DNA of 28,166 nt from the NCBI GenBank assembly GCA_041648495.1, contig JBAZOW010000006.1:1-28166 (forward strand), given 5' to 3'. Source of the DNA: Patulibacter sp041648495 (GTDB lineage: Bacteria > Actinomycetota > Thermoleophilia > Solirubrobacterales > Solirubrobacteraceae). Shown one piece after another: positions 14,797 to 22,143 of the stretch; the first letter of the stretch is position 1, and every line of letters starts with the position of its first letter. Both the position numbers and the translations under genes were made by a program. The notes beneath the pieces are model-generated. The model was not told where the DNA came from, did not search any database, and saw nothing but the letters and a program-made list of their open reading frames with translations.

Positions 14797-15729
14797 ATGA
14801 CCGCGATCCGCACCACGGCTGCGTCGGAGATGCTCGGCGTCTCCGCGAGCACGCTGCGGGCGTGGGAGCGACGCTACGGCTTTCCGACGCCGCAACGCAC
14901 CGGCGGCGGGCACCGGCAGTACGACCTGAGCGAGATCGAGGCGCTGCGCGACGCGATCGATCGCGCCCCCGACGCCGCCACGGCCGTCGCCCTCGCCCGG
15001 CGGGAGTCGGGGCAGTCCGGCGACCAGGGACGGTTCGACGGGCAGGTCGCGTCCCGCGAGCGCGGAGGGTCCCGGGCCGCGGCGGCTCCGGTCGACCGGC
15101 TCCAACGTGCGCTGCGGCGCTACGACGAGGCCGACGCGGACCGCGTGATCGAGGAGTCGCTGCACCTGCGCTCGCTCGAGCGCTCGGTCGACGAGGTGCT
15201 GATCCCGGCGATCGAGGATCTCGACCGTCGACACCCGGGATCGGTCGAGTACGCCTTCGCCTGGCGCTGGGCATCGCGCTGGCTGTCCGCCGCGACGCGC
15301 ACCGCTCCCCCACCCCACCGACCACAGGTGGTCGTGATCGTCGACGGCACCGCCTCGGTGACCGTCGACGCCCTGCGGATCCAGGCGCTCGACCTGGCGT
15401 TGCGCCGGGCCGGCGTGCTGCCGGTGACGGTCGGCGCCAACCTGCAGCCGAGCGAGCTCAGCCGCGCGCTCGGCCGGATCGACCCCGCCGCGCTGGTGCT
15501 CAGCGGCCGGAGCGTCGACCTCGACCGCCTGGGACGGCTCGTCTTCGCCGCGCAGCGCGCGGTCGGCGGCGAGCTCGCGGTGCTCGACTTCCACGGACCG
15601 CTGGTCGCGGCCCGAACGACGGGGGTCGAGCGACTCGACCCCGCGCCGTTGGTGGCCCGCTCGCGGCTGCTGCAGATCCTCGACGGCAGCGCCGACGCCG
15701 CGCCGTTCCGGGTCCGTCGCGGTCGCTAG
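14797..15729 (+). CDS. MerR-type regulator with a degenerate cobalamin-binding module (CarH/LitR-like)
   Basis: ATG 14797 has GAGGA about 10 nt upstream and begins the protein (310 aa) directly at the MerR helix-turn-helix: TTAASEMLGVSASTLRAWERRYGFPTPQRTGGGHRQY (residues 6-42, split here only by wording). A four-helix segment at about 100-166 and a Rossmann-like segment at about 176-290 match the layout of B12-dependent CarH/LitR photoreceptor repressors. The key ligand motifs are missing: no EH in the helical cap (EYAFAWRWAS instead) and no xxHxxG in the Rossmann part (IVDGTASVTVDAL instead). It is probably a DNA-binding regulator that no longer uses cobalamin. Divergent ppk2 is a possible target. 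The 3' end is followed by a palindromic repeat. Confidence 0.82.
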   Translation: MTAIRTTAASEMLGVSASTLRAWERRYGFPTPQRTGGGHRQYDLSEIEALRDAIDRAPDAATAVALARRESGQSGDQGRFDGQVASRERGGSRAAAAPVDRLQRALRRYDEADADRVIEESLHLRSLERSVDEVLIPAIEDLDRRHPGSVEYAFAWRWASRWLSAATRTAPPPHRPQVVVIVDGTASVTVDALRIQALDLALRRAGVLPVTVGANLQPSELSRALGRIDPAALVLSGRSVDLDRLGRLVFAAQRAVGGELAVLDFHGPLVAARTTGVERLDPAPLVARSRLLQILDGSADAAPFRVRRGR

Positions 15730-15743
15730 CCGGGGTCGACCAG

Positions 15744-15790
15744 AGCTGATGCGGATCCGGCCCACCCGACGGGCCAAATCCGCATCAGCT
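15744..15790. repeat. Palindromic element, copy 1 of 2
   Basis: Arms AGCTGATGCGGAT (15744-15756) and ATCCGCATCAGCT (15778-15790) are followed inward by a CC/AA mismatch pair and GGCCC/GGGCC, with loop ACCCGAC. It lies between convergent genes and is closely matched by 23078-23120. It may act as a bidirectional terminator. Confidence 0.85.
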
Positions 15791-15821
15791 GCCCGACTCG
15801 TGACGGCTGGGGCCCGTGGAC

Positions 15822-16436
15822 CTAGGGGCCCGTCGGCGGGTCCTGCGGACCGCCGAGCGGGGGCTGCTGCTGGGGCGGCGTCGAGGCCGGCGGCTGCTGA
15901 CCGGCCGGCGGCTGTTGCGGGGTCGCCGGGGGCGTGGCCGGCGGGGCCGCCGGCGGCTGCTGCGTCTGCTGCTGCTGGGCGCGGCGCTGGGCCTCGGCCT
16001 GGACCTCGCGGACCGCGGCCTGACCACCACTCGCCTGGAACAGCTGCACCACGGCGTACCCGAAGACGATGAACAGCAGCACGCCGAGCCAGAAACCGAA
16101 GCCCAGGCTGCCGTCGGACAGACGGATGATCACGTAGATCACGCCGAGCACGAGCGTCAGGCCGGCGAGGCCGGTGGTGATCAGGTCGGCCCGCTGACCC
16201 TCGACCGGCGCGACGCGTGCGATCCGCACGCCCTCCCAGATCAGGGTGGCGATCAGCACGATCCAGACGAGCGTCCCGAGCTGGTTCCAGCCGTTCTCGC
16301 TCACGCTCGTTCCGAAGATCGAGATGTGGTACCAGGGCAGGAAGCTGTTGATCAGCAACAGCAGGCCACTGGCCAGCAGCAGCTTCCGGGGTGCGGACAG
16401 GGACGCAAGTTCGGACGATGCAGGCGATGTGGACAT
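15822..16436 (-). CDS. Four-helix membrane protein with Pro/Gln-rich C-terminal tail
   Basis: The 204-aa product has helices at about residues 18-38, 52-72, 86-106 and 115-133. A tail of roughly 65 residues follows, made almost only of Pro, Gln, Ala and Gly with a short helical stretch AAVREVQAEAQRRAQQQQ. The fold of the membrane part (ASGLLLLINSFLPWYHIS near the N terminus) is common in actinobacterial proteins of unknown function. ATG 16436 has GGAGA upstream. The tail is low-complexity and probably cytoplasmic and disordered. Divergent from ileS across 205 bp. Confidence 0.75.
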   Translation of the reverse strand: MSTSPASSELASLSAPRKLLLASGLLLLINSFLPWYHISIFGTSVSENGWNQLGTLVWIVLIATLIWEGVRIARVAPVEGQRADLITTGLAGLTLVLGVIYVIIRLSDGSLGFGFWLGVLLFIVFGYAVVQLFQASGGQAAVREVQAEAQRRAQQQQTQQPPAAPPATPPATPQQPPAGQQPPASTPPQQQPPLGGPQDPPTGP

Positions 16437-16482
16437 CGGGGGGTCTCCGTGGGTTCTCGACGGACGGTTCCGCCGCGGTTTA

Positions 16483-16501
16483 CAGCGGAATCGTTCCGCT
16501 G
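16483..16501. promoter_or_regulatory. Inverted repeat CAGCGGAA-TCG-TTCCGCTG in a divergent promoter region
   Basis: Perfect 8-bp arms with a 3-nt centre, 47 nt upstream of the membrane protein gene on the minus strand and 140 nt before ileS. A TACTTT sequence (16507-16512) adjoins it. It could be an operator or a short hairpin. Confidence 0.4.
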
Positions 16502-16626
16502 ACGGCTACTTTCGCGTGTGCCCCGCGGGAACGCAAGCCAATCATCGATCCGTCGCGATCGACGTCGGGCGCGATCCCGCGCGACCTACGCACGCGCGTG
16601 GGGACCGGTGGCGCGGCGGTTCTTCC

Positions 16627-16632
16627 TACAAT
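16627..16632 (+). promoter_or_regulatory. -10 box TACAAT, 9 nt before the ileS ATG
   Basis: TACAAT is the closest match to the consensus TATAAT in the window. With 9 nt to ATG 16642 the transcript would carry at most a few leader bases. No T-box leader is therefore expected or seen. Confidence 0.6.
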
Positions 16633-16641
16633 CAGGGGTTC

Positions 16642-19600
16642 ATGTCGCGCCGCCCTGTCGATCCGAACCAGTCGTTCCCCGCGCTGGAGGAGCAGATTCT
16701 CGAGCGCTGGCGCGAGCGCGACGTCTTCCGCGAGTCGCTGCGGCGCCGCGAGGGCGCCGAGCCGTGGGTCTTCTACGAGGGTCCTCCGACCGCGAACGGC
16801 AAGCCCGGCAGCCACCACGTGCTGTCGCGCGCGTTCAAGGACATCTTCCCGCGGTTCCAGACGATGCGCGGCCGCTACGTCGAGCGCAAGGGCGGCTGGG
16901 ACTGCCACGGTCTGCCGGTCGAGATCGGGGTCGAGAAGGAGCTCGGCCTGGCGTCGAAGGACGAGATCGAGGCCTACGGGATCGCCGCGTTCAACGAGAA
17001 GTGCCGCGACTCGGTCTTCACCTACGTCGACGAGTGGAACCGGCTGACCGAGCGGATCGGCTACTGGGTCGACCTCGACGACGCCTACCGCACGCTCGAC
17101 CGCGACTACATCGAGCAGGTCTGGGGCGCGATCCGGCAGATCGCCGACAAGGATCTGCTGTACGAGGGCCACCGCGTGGTCCCGTACTGCCCGCGCTGTG
17201 GCACAGCGCTGTCGAGCCACGAGGTCGCGCAGGGCTACAAGGACGTCCACGACCAGTCGGCGTTCGTGCGGTTCCCCGTCGTCGACCCCGCCGGATCGGC
17301 GCTGCAGCCCGGCGACACCCTGATCGCCTGGACGACGACGCCGTGGACGCTGCCGTCCAACGCGGCGCTCGCGGTGCACCCGGAGCTCGAGTACGTGCGG
17401 GCCCGGGTCACCGGTCGCGCCGCCGACGGTAAGCCGTCGCGCGACACCGATCCGAACCGCAGCGAGATCGTCGTCGTCGCCAAGGACCTGCTCGACCGCG
17501 TCGTCGTCACGACCAAGATCGGCGGGGACAACAAGCCCGTCCCCAACGGGGTCGGACTCGAGGTCCTCGAGACGCTGACCGGCGCCCAGCTGGCCGGGGC
17601 CAGCTACACCCCGCCGTTCTCGTTCATCGCCGCCGAGGAGTGGGGCCCGCGCGGCAACACCGTGCTCGAGGCCGACTTCGTCACCGCCCAGGACGGCACG
17701 GGCATCGTCCACACCGCGCTGGCCTTCGGCGCGGACGACTACGCGCTCGGCACGTCCGCCGGGCTCAACGTGGTCAACCCGGTGCGGCTCGACGGCACCT
17801 TCGACGAGCGGGTCACCGGTTACACCGGACGCACCGTCAAGGAGTCCGACGCCGACCTGGTCGAGGACCTGCGGGCGTCGGGCGCGCTCTGGCTGGCCCG
17901 CGAGTACGAGCACTCCTACCCGCACTGCTGGCGCTGCGGCACCGCGCTGATCTACTACGCCAAGCCGTCGTGGTACATCGGCACGTCGCGGATCCGCGAG
18001 CAGCTGGTCGCCGCCAACGACGGCGTCGAGTGGCACCCCGAGCACATCAAGCAGGGCCGCTTCGGCAAGTGGCTGGAGGGCAACGTCGACTGGGCGCTCT
18101 CCCGCGAGCGGTATTGGGGCACCCCCCTCCCTGTCTGGCGCTGCGACGACGAAGCCTGTGGGCACCTGCACTGCGTCGGCTCGTTCTCCGAGCTGGAGTC
18201 GCTCGCCGGGCAGCCGGTCGACGACCCGCACCGCCCCTACGTCGACGACCTGACCTACGCCTGCGACGCGGACGGCTGCAACGGCGGCACGATGCGCCGC
18301 GTCCCCGAGGTGATCGACGTCTGGTTCGACTCGGGCGCGATGCCGTTCGCCCAGCACCACCAGACGCTGGACGAGACGCGCGCGCAAGGCCGCTGGCCGG
18401 CCGACTACATCTGCGAGGCGCAGGACCAGACCCGCGGCTGGTTCTACTCGCTGCTCGCCCTGGCGACCCTGCTGCAGCAGCCGGACCGCACGCGCGATGT
18501 CGCGCCCGGCACGGTCTCGCCGCTGAGCGAGGTGCTGGCCGGCGAGGAGCAGCGCGCGTCCGCGCAGGCGCCGTACGAGGACGTGGTCTGCCTGGGCCTG
18601 ATCCTCGACGCCGAGGGTCAGAAGATGTCCAAGTCGAAGGGCAACATCGTCGTGCCCTGGGACGTGCTCGACCGCTTCGGCGCCGACGCCTTCCGCTGGT
18701 ACTTCTTCACGTCGAAGCAGCCGTGGGACGGTTACCGGTTCTCGACCGAGGCGATCGGCGAGGGCGTGCGCGTCTTCCTCAAGACGCTGTGGAACACCTA
18801 CGGGTTCCTCGTGATGTACGAGAACGCGTCGGCGAGTGGCGACGCCCGCAGCGCGAGCACCGCCGCGGGCGACGACTCGGGCGCGCTGATGGACCGCTGG
18901 ATCCGCTCGCGACTGGCGGCCACCGCGGTCGACGTGACGGTCCGGCTGGAGTCCTTCGACGCGACCTTCGCCGGCCGGGCGATCGCGTCGTTCATCGACG
19001 ATCTGTCCAACTGGTACGTCCGGCGCTCGCGTCGCCGCTTCTGGGAGGGCGACCCCGCCGCGCTCGCCACCTTGCGCGAGTGCCTGCTGGCCGTCGCCCA
19101 GCTGCTGGCGCCGTTCACCCCGTTCGTCGCCGACGAGATCTTCGACAACCTCAGCGCCGACGGCGGATCCGTCCACCTCTCCGACTGGCTGCAGGCGGTC
19201 GATGGCGACGCCGTCGGTCCGATCGACGGCGAGACCGCGGACGTCGTCCTGGCGGGTGCGACCGCGACGCGGTTCGTCCGCGACCACGACCTGGAAGCGG
19301 CGATGGCGATCGCCCGCGAGACCGTCCAGCTGGGCCTCGGCGCCCGCGGGCAGTCGAAGCTGAAGGTCCGCCAGCCGCTGCACGAGGCCGTGATCGTCGC
19401 CGCCGACCGCGAGCGCGAGGCGATCGAGCGCCTGGGCGAGATCGTCCGCGACGAGCTCAACGTCCACGAGCTGCGGTTCGTCGAGAACGCCGACGAGCTG
19501 GGGTCGTTCGAGATCAAGCCGAACTACCGGCCGCTGGGCCGGCGGTTCGGCAAGGCGATGCCGCAGGTCGCCGCCGCGGTCGCCGCGCTCGATCCGGCCC

Positions 19601-20028
19601 ACGCGGCCGCGACGGTACGCGCCGGCGGGACGGTCGGGATCAACATCGAGGGCGTCGAGCACGAGCTGACCGAGGACGACCTGATCCTGCAGATGGAGCC
19701 CCTGTCGGGCTACCAGCTGGAGCGCGAGGGCAGCCACGCGGTCGCGCTGGAGCTGGCGATCGACGACGACCTGCGCCGCGAGGGCCTGGCCCGCGAGGTC
19801 GTCCACGCGATCCAGGCCGCGCGCAAGGCCGCGGACCTGGAGATCACCGACCGAATCCGGCTGACGCTCGACGGCGACGACGAGCTGCTGGCCGCCGCCC
19901 GCGCCCATCAGGACTACATCGCCGGCGAGACGCTGGCGATCGAGGTCGAGTACGGCGAGGCCGTCCACGCCGTCCACCACGCCGAGGTCGAGGACCTGCG
20001 GCTGCGGGTCGGGGTGGCGCGGGCCTAG
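16642..20028 (+). CDS. ileS: Isoleucyl-tRNA synthetase, type 2, with GSHH in place of HIGH
   Basis: The 1128-aa product is a full-length class I IleRS. It starts MSRRPVDPNQSF, carries FYEGPPTANGKPGSHHVL at 44-61 and GGWDCHGLPVEIGVEKELG after it. The editing (CP1) domain includes TTTPWTLPSNAAL. Two Cys-pair elements (YCPRCG, HCWRCG and later CDADGCNG) are present, with KMSKSKGN at 661-668 and a long C-terminal anticodon-binding region. The length and motifs are those of the type 2 (eukaryote-like) group common in actinobacteria. The HIGH position reads GSHH (56-59), a variant known in some type 2 enzymes. It charges tRNA-Ile in the cytoplasm and is essential if it is the only copy. A leaderless-type -10 precedes it. 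Confidence 0.96.
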   Translation: MSRRPVDPNQSFPALEEQILERWRERDVFRESLRRREGAEPWVFYEGPPTANGKPGSHHVLSRAFKDIFPRFQTMRGRYVERKGGWDCHGLPVEIGVEKELGLASKDEIEAYGIAAFNEKCRDSVFTYVDEWNRLTERIGYWVDLDDAYRTLDRDYIEQVWGAIRQIADKDLLYEGHRVVPYCPRCGTALSSHEVAQGYKDVHDQSAFVRFPVVDPAGSALQPGDTLIAWTTTPWTLPSNAALAVHPELEYVRARVTGRAADGKPSRDTDPNRSEIVVVAKDLLDRVVVTTKIGGDNKPVPNGVGLEVLETLTGAQLAGASYTPPFSFIAAEEWGPRGNTVLEADFVTAQDGTGIVHTALAFGADDYALGTSAGLNVVNPVRLDGTFDERVTGYTGRTVKESDADLVEDLRASGALWLAREYEHSYPHCWRCGTALIYYAKPSWYIGTSRIREQLVAANDGVEWHPEHIKQGRFGKWLEGNVDWALSRERYWGTPLPVWRCDDEACGHLHCVGSFSELESLAGQPVDDPHRPYVDDLTYACDADGCNGGTMRRVPEVIDVWFDSGAMPFAQHHQTLDETRAQGRWPADYICEAQDQTRGWFYSLLALATLLQQPDRTRDVAPGTVSPLSEVLAGEEQRASAQAPYEDVVCLGLILDAEGQKMSKSKGNIVVPWDVLDRFGADAFRWYFFTSKQPWDGYRFSTEAIGEGVRVFLKTLWNTYGFLVMYENASASGDARSASTAAGDDSGALMDRWIRSRLAATAVDVTVRLESFDATFAGRAIASFIDDLSNWYVRRSRRRFWEGDPAALATLRECLLAVAQLLAPFTPFVADEIFDNLSADGGSVHLSDWLQAVDGDAVGPIDGETADVVLAGATATRFVRDHDLEAAMAIARETVQLGLGARGQSKLKVRQPLHEAVIVAADREREAIERLGEIVRDELNVHELRFVENADELGSFEIKPNYRPLGRRFGKAMPQVAAAVAALDPAHAAATVRAGGTVGINIEGVEHELTEDDLILQMEPLSGYQLEREGSHAVALELAIDDDLRREGLAREVVHAIQAARKAADLEITDRIRLTLDGDDELLAAARAHQDYIAGETLAIEVEYGEAVHAVHHAEVEDLRLRVGVARA

Positions 20029-20099
20029 CGCTCGAGCACGACCGCGAGGGTGGGCGGGCCTGCCATCCCGAGGGCAGGGCCGAGCCCGACCCGTTTCGT
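20025..20099 (-). pseudogene. Relic of a second thiolase-like C terminus, in frame after the thiolase stop
   Basis: Past the TAG of the thiolase gene the same frame reads TKRVGLGPALGMAGPPTLAVVLER and a second TAG at 20027-20025. Its end LAVVLER mirrors the thiolase end LAVVLKR. The 25 nt at 20025-20049 match 20100-20124 at 20 positions, and four of the five differences are synonymous. The second TAG overlaps the ileS stop as CTAG. A 6-bp CCTGCC/GGCAGG stem lies within (20059-20078). Confidence 0.5.
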
Positions 20100-21284
20100 C
20101 TACCGCTTCAGGACCACCGCGAGGCCCTGCCCGACGCCGATGCAGATCGCGGCGAGGGCGTAGCCGCCGCCGCGGGCCTGCAGGGCGTGGGCGGCGCGGC
20201 CGAGGATCCGGGTGCCGGACGCGCCGAGCGGGTGACCGATCGCGATCGCGCCGCCGTGGACGTTGACCTTGCCCAGGTCCAGGTCGGGCCAGCCGCCGAG
20301 GCAGGCCAGAGACTGCGCCGCAAACGCCTCGTTCAGCTCGACCAGATCGACGTCGTCCCAGCCGATCCCGGCCCGGCGGAGCGCCTCGTTGGCCGCCTCG
20401 ACCGGGGCGTAGCCGAAGACGTCGGGATCGTTGCCGTGCGCCGCGCGGGAGACGATTCGCGCCAACGGCTCGACCCCCAGGCGCGAAGCCGCGGCCTCGC
20501 TGCCGAGCAGCGCCATCGAGGCGCCGTCGTTGAGCGGCGACGCGTTGCCGGCCGTCACCGAGCCGTCGGGGCGGAAGGCGGGCTTCAGCGTGCCGAGCTT
20601 CTCCAGCGGCGTGCTCTCGCGGATCGACTCGTCACGCTCCAGCTCGACACCGGGGACGCCGACGATCTCGTTCGCGAAGACGCCGTCGGCCCAGGCCTGC
20701 GCGGCGCGCTGGTGGCTCTCCCAGGCGAAGCGATCCTGCGCGTCGCGATCCACGCCGTGGATCCCGGCGAGCTTCTCGGTCGACTCGCCGAGCGAGATCG
20801 TCCACTCCCCGGGCATCGCCGGGTTGACCAGCCGCCAGCCGAGCGTCGTCGAGTGCAGCGTCTCGTGGCCCGCCGGGTACGCACGGGACGGCTTGGACAG
20901 CACCCAGGGGGCGCGGCTCATCGACTCGGCACCGCCGACGACGAGCAGCTCGGCGTCACCGGACTCGATCGCCCGGGAGCCCTGGATCGCGGCCTCGAGG
21001 CTCGATCCGCAGAGCCGGTTGACGGTCACGCCGGGCACGCTGGTCGGCAGGCCGGCGAGCAGCACCGCCATCCGCGCGACGTCGCGGTTGTCCTCGCCCG
21101 CCTGGTTGGCGGCGCCCAGGATCACGTCGGCGATCTGGTTCGGATCCAGGTCGGGATGGCGATCGAGCAGCGCCTTCAGCGTGCTCGCGGCGAGGTCATC
21201 GGGCCGGACGCCCGCGAGCGCGCCGCCGAAGCGGCCGAACGGGGTGCGGACGGCGTCGAGGACGTAGGCGGCGTTGGTGCTCAT
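20100..21284 (-). CDS. pcaF: 3-oxoadipyl-CoA/acetyl-CoA thiolase
   Basis: The 394-aa product has the full thiolase active site: nucleophilic C92 in VNRLCGSSLEAA, H351 in GGAIAIGHPLGASG and C381 in AICIGVGQG, with NEAFA between. Degradative thiolases cleave 3-oxoacyl-CoA with CoA; with catI and catJ directly upstream, 3-oxoadipyl-CoA to succinyl-CoA plus acetyl-CoA is the likely reaction. By sequence alone a general acetyl-CoA acetyltransferase is also possible. The ATG overlaps the catJ stop as ATGA (21284-21281), so it is translationally coupled and last in the operon. A relic of another thiolase end follows. Confidence 0.88.
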   Translation of the reverse strand: MSTNAAYVLDAVRTPFGRFGGALAGVRPDDLAASTLKALLDRHPDLDPNQIADVILGAANQAGEDNRDVARMAVLLAGLPTSVPGVTVNRLCGSSLEAAIQGSRAIESGDAELLVVGGAESMSRAPWVLSKPSRAYPAGHETLHSTTLGWRLVNPAMPGEWTISLGESTEKLAGIHGVDRDAQDRFAWESHQRAAQAWADGVFANEIVGVPGVELERDESIRESTPLEKLGTLKPAFRPDGSVTAGNASPLNDGASMALLGSEAAASRLGVEPLARIVSRAAHGNDPDVFGYAPVEAANEALRRAGIGWDDVDLVELNEAFAAQSLACLGGWPDLDLGKVNVHGGAIAIGHPLGASGTRILGRAAHALQARGGGYALAAICIGVGQGLAVVLKR

Positions 21285-22072
21285 CGGCTCACCAGCTCGC
21301 GCAGCGCGGCGAGCTCGTCGGGGGTCGGGGTCTCGATGCGGGCGACGTCGTCGGCGACCCGCAGGTCCCAGCCGGTCGCCTCGCGGGCGGCCTCGACGGT
21401 CGCGTCGGGCAGCAGCTCGGTCAGGACCAGCTCACGGGTCACCGGGTCGGGCTCGAGGATCCCCAGATCGGTGATCACGGCCGACGGACCCGTGCCGCCC
21501 AGGCCCAGCTCCGCGCGGTTGAACGACGAGTTGGGCGTGCCGTCGGCGGCGAAGCCGTCGCCGTGGCCGACGGTGGTCACGAAGTCGAGCTGCTCGACCA
21601 GCGTCCGCTTGTTGTGCGGCACGACCACGACGACCTCACCGCAGCCGGACGCGATCTCGGGGGCACCGCCGGCCCCGGGCAGGCGGGTCTTCGGCGCGGC
21701 GTGGTCGCCGATCACCGTCGAGTTGAGGTTGGCGTGCCGGTCGACCTGGGCGGCACCGAGGAAGGCGACGTCGATCCGGCCGGCCTGGACCCAGTAGGCG
21801 AACATCTCGCCGACCGAGACCACGGCGTCGGCGGTCTCGGCCAGCTCGCCGTCGCCGATCGACAGCGGCACGCGGCGCGGCTTGGCGCCGATCGTGCCCG
21901 ACTCGTAGACCAGGACCAGGTCCGGGTGGTAGATCTCGCGGGCGAGGATCGCGGCGGTCGACGGCTTGCCGACGCCGATGAAGACGACCTTGGCGGTCCG
22001 CAGGCGGCGCGCGGCGACGATCGTCTGGATCTCGCCGACGGTCGCCCCGGCGTTGTCGGTCACGGCGCTCAT
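21281..22072 (-). CDS. catJ: 3-oxoadipate CoA-transferase, beta subunit (CatJ type)
   Basis: The 263-aa product belongs to class I CoA-transferase beta subunits. LVLVYESGTIGAKP holds the candidate catalytic glutamate E57, which forms the thioester intermediate. PLSIGDGELAETAD, LGAAQVDRHANLNSTV and LPGAGGAPEIA follow as in CatJ of chlorocatechol-degrading pseudomonads. With the alpha subunit it moves CoA from succinyl-CoA to 3-oxoadipate. The start ATG 22072 is preceded by GGAGACC and is overlapped (ATGA) by the stop of a 20-codon ORF that arose by duplication. IpdAB/GctAB-type relatives act on other acids, but the neighbouring genes favour 3-oxoadipate. Confidence 0.87.
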   Translation of the reverse strand: MSAVTDNAGATVGEIQTIVAARRLRTAKVVFIGVGKPSTAAILAREIYHPDLVLVYESGTIGAKPRRVPLSIGDGELAETADAVVSVGEMFAYWVQAGRIDVAFLGAAQVDRHANLNSTVIGDHAAPKTRLPGAGGAPEIASGCGEVVVVVPHNKRTLVEQLDFVTTVGHGDGFAADGTPNSSFNRAELGLGGTGPSAVITDLGILEPDPVTRELVLTELLPDATVEAAREATGWDLRVADDVARIETPTPDELAALRELVSR

Positions 22073-22143
22073 CGGACGGTCTCCTCGGTCACGATCTGGG
22101 ACGCAGCCACGGCCGCAGTCACGGCGCTCATCGGGCGGTCTCC
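22059..22143. repeat. Tandem duplication (59-bp period) around the catJ start
   Basis: 22059-22084 and 22118-22143 match at 25 of 26 bases (A at 22075, G at 22134). Each copy includes the Shine-Dalgarno, an ATGA and the first codons of catJ. The near-identity points to a recent event. Confidence 0.85.
22069..22131 (-). CDS. 20-codon mini-ORF coupled between catI and catJ
   Basis: ATG 22131 overlaps the catI stop (ATGA) and the ORF's own TGA (22071-22069) overlaps the catJ ATG. It begins MSAVT, exactly like catJ, and has the same GGAGACC Shine-Dalgarno. It exists because of the 59-bp tandem duplication here. Probably no functional peptide; it may relay ribosomes to catJ. Confidence 0.45.
   Translation of the reverse strand: MSAVTAAVAASQIVTEETVR

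Noticed and set aside
13872..15777. A 713-codon minus-strand frame joining the small membrane protein to DNA antisense to the MerR gene
   Set aside because: Only the last 50 codons look like protein and have their own Shine-Dalgarno; the rest crosses ppk2 out of frame and is non-coding.
15822..16030. Possible DNA tandem repeat (PPAAPP/QQPP-like)
   Set aside because: It is the coding sequence of a Pro/Gln-rich protein tail; the nucleotide units are irregular.
16437..16641. Possible T-box leader for ileS
   Set aside because: GGTGGCGCGG is present, but the essential TGGNACC box is not, and the TACAAT box 9 nt before ATG leaves no room for a leader.
16480..19980. A 1166-codon open frame antisense to ileS
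   Set aside because: It is a shadow of GC-biased third positions in ileS; the translation is Asp/Val/Arg/Gly repeats with no motif.
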